Both the position numbers and the translations under genes were made by a program. From Methanomicrobiales archaeon (lineage in GTDB: Archaea > Halobacteriota > Methanomicrobia > Methanomicrobiales > JACTUA01), in contig JAJRDF010000008.1 of NCBI GenBank assembly GCA_028678555.1, positions 1 to 14,361 of the forward strand: a DNA stretch of 14,361 bases, in the 5' to 3' direction. The notes beneath the pieces were generated by a model that saw only the letters and a list, made by a program, of their open reading frames with translations, was not told the DNA's origin and did no database searches. This document shows positions 13,368 through 14,361 of the stretch, piece by piece. How positions within the stretch are numbered: position 1 is the stretch's first letter; each line of letters opens with the position of its first letter.

Positions 13368-14030
13368 ATGGATATCGGCATTGCGCTCTCAGAATCGCTG
13401 GAATATGCCAAGGAGGCCGTCTGGGGGAAGTGGGTGAGATGGCTCCTGCTCCTCGTCTGTGTTATCATCTTCCCGCTCATCTACGGGTACCAGCTGGAGG
13501 TGTACCGGGGCAAGAAACCGGCCCCCGAGCTGACCGGATGGGGCAAACTCTTCATTGACGGGATCAAGTACCTGGTGATCACCATCGTCTACATGATCCC
13601 GGTGATCCTTGCTGCCATTATCTTCTTCATCCCGGTAGTCGCCGTCTTCAGGAACCCGTCCCCGCAGGCGATCATGGCGGCGTGGGCCACGGTTGCCGGG
13701 GGAATCGTCTTCCTCATCATCCTGGCCTGCATCCTGGCCCTCTTCGCTTACATCGGCGTGATCCGGTTCGCCCGCACGGGCAGCATGGGCGAGGCCTTCA
13801 ACTTCGGGGCCATCGTTTCGCAGATCGGGAGGATCGGGTGGCTGTCCTACATCTTCTCGCTGATCGTGCTCATCGTTGTCGTCATGATCATCGTCGGGAT
13901 CATCTCCCTGATCCCGTACCTGGGCCCCTTCCTGGCCTTCATCGTGTCACCGGCCATCATGCTCTTCACCGCACGGTTCCTGACCCTGCTCTATGACAGC
14001 GCCGGTCCTGCCTCGGCGCCGGCCCCCTGA
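13368..14030 (+). CDS. DUF4013 family multi-pass membrane protein
   Basis: The 220-residue protein has about five hydrophobic segments (roughly 22-41, 67-94, 105-132, 157-184 and 186-209). Family features include an N-terminal LEYAKEAVWGKWVRWLLLL, the GYQLEVYRG loop, WGKLFIDGIKYLVI, IRFARTGSMGEAFNF and the closing PYLGPFLAFIVSPAIMLFTARFLTLLYDS. DUF4013 proteins are common in methanogens and haloarchaea and have no assigned function. The start is supported by GGTGA at 6 bases and a TATA box. The C-terminal tail is Pro/Ala-rich and probably disordered. It is divergent from the lipoprotein gene, and both products are membrane-associated, so a shared envelope role is possible but unproven. Confidence 0.88.
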   Translation: MDIGIALSESLEYAKEAVWGKWVRWLLLLVCVIIFPLIYGYQLEVYRGKKPAPELTGWGKLFIDGIKYLVITIVYMIPVILAAIIFFIPVVAVFRNPSPQAIMAAWATVAGGIVFLIILACILALFAYIGVIRFARTGSMGEAFNFGAIVSQIGRIGWLSYIFSLIVLIVVVMIIVGIISLIPYLGPFLAFIVSPAIMLFTARFLTLLYDSAGPASAPAP

Positions 14031-14032
14031 AC

Positions 14033-14045
14033 CACTTTTTTCTCC
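14033..14045 (+). terminator. Oligo-T run after the DUF4013 gene
   Basis: A TTTTTT run at 14036-14041 begins five bases after the stop codon and is followed by C/T-rich sequence, as expected for archaeal oligo-T termination. Confidence 0.5.
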
Positions 14046-14123
14046 CGCCACCGGGATCGGCACACCCTCATCATCGCAGTCGTCCTGAACGGGACGGAAT
14101 CCTGCGGGACTGCCGTTCCTCAA

Positions 14124-14133
14124 TCTTTAAATA
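14124..14133 (+). promoter_or_regulatory. TATA box for the right-edge citramalate-synthase-like gene
   Basis: CTTTAAATA starts at 14124 and predicts transcription from about 14155. A GGTG at 14156-14159 then lies six bases from ATG 14166. Confidence 0.55.
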
Positions 14134-14165
14134 GGATCTTCCCCCACTCCTTTCCGGTGCACACC

Positions 14166-14361
14166 ATGAGGGATTGTTTTATTCGTTGAAGGGATCCGCT
14201 TTTTTGACACCACCCTGCGTGACGGCGAACAGACGCCGGGTGTCTCGTTAACGCCGTCCGGAAAGCTCGAGATTGCCACGAAAGTGGCCGACGTGGGCGT
14301 CCACGTCGTGGAGGCCGGTTCCGTCGCCGCATCGGAAGGGGAACGGGAGGCCATCCGCCTC
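14166..14361 (+). CDS. Citramalate/isopropylmalate/homocitrate synthase family, N-terminal part, apparent frameshift
   Basis: The family condenses acetyl-CoA with a 2-oxoacid; archaeal members include (R)-citramalate synthase CimA, leading to 2-oxobutyrate and isoleucine. The frame entered at 14170 and running to the edge reads FFDTTLRDGEQTPGVSLTP, then KLEIATKVADVG and VVEAGSVAASEGERE, the canonical metal-binding first strand (DTTLRDGEQ) and second strand. That frame has a TGA at 14167-14169 and no ATG, GTG or TTG between it and the motif. The well-placed ATG at 14166 is in another frame that stops at 14187. Removing one T from the T4 run 14177-14180 would join them as MRDCLFVEGIRFFDTT. A sequence error, a real frameshift or a non-canonical start are all possible. 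CimA is the likeliest member but homocitrate or isopropylmalate synthase is not excluded. Confidence 0.75.

Noticed and set aside
1..14361. tRNA, rRNA, CRISPR array, insertion sequence or attachment site
   Set aside because: No T-arm GTTCRANNC in a foldable context outside genes, no regularly spaced direct repeats, no transposase or integrase motifs and no terminal inverted repeats were seen.

Overview
The window is about 14.4 kb of GC-rich DNA from an archaeon, most likely a methanogen of the order Methanomicrobiales (a Methanoculleus-, Methanofollis- or Methanolinea-like genome; the genus is a guess). Archaeal evidence is a proteasome-activating nucleotidase, the small subunit of the archaeal phosphomevalonate dehydratase, an MJ_1487-type radical SAM protein, a DUF4013 membrane protein, an archaeal lipoprotein, and TATA boxes placed 25-31 bases before several start codons, as in leaderless archaeal genes. 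The methanogen assignment rests on the combination, including a citramalate-synthase-like gene at the right edge and a bacterial-type DnaK system.

Layout. Positions 1-841: the start of an FKBP-type prolyl isomerase (minus) and a CyaB-like CYTH protein (plus) diverge from one shared TATA-like element. Positions 822-2972: a minus-strand operon with overlapping genes encodes phosphomevalonate dehydratase small subunit, a B12-binding/radical SAM protein and a metallophosphoesterase. A PAN-type AAA+ ATPase (3011-4177) diverges from it. Positions 4178-5731 hold a G/C hairpin element, a small HEAT-repeat protein, a 57-residue two-helix membrane protein and MsrB. Positions 5742-6916 hold a SAM methyltransferase (minus), an AT-rich intergenic island and an unrecognised 120-residue helical protein. 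A 377-base gene-free stretch with an 11-bp perfect hairpin follows. Positions 7294-10851 are a grpE-dnaK-dnaJ operon (minus). purH (11125-12615), a lipoprotein (minus), a DUF4013 membrane protein and the start of a citramalate/isopropylmalate-synthase family gene complete the window.

Functionally the region is dominated by housekeeping and protein-quality genes (FKBP, PAN, MsrB, GrpE-DnaK-DnaJ) with isoprenoid (phosphomevalonate dehydratase), purine (PurH) and 2-oxoacid/isoleucine (CimA-like) metabolism. I saw no mobile element, CRISPR array, tRNA, rRNA or defence cassette. I did not find a convincing new multi-gene system. The most useful leads are the right-edge gene with no in-frame start codon, a 22-bp near-perfect palindrome in a divergent promoter region, a PAN whose C-terminal HbYX motif has Phe in place of Tyr, the unrecognised 120-residue protein behind an AT-rich promoter island, and several overlooked small elements.
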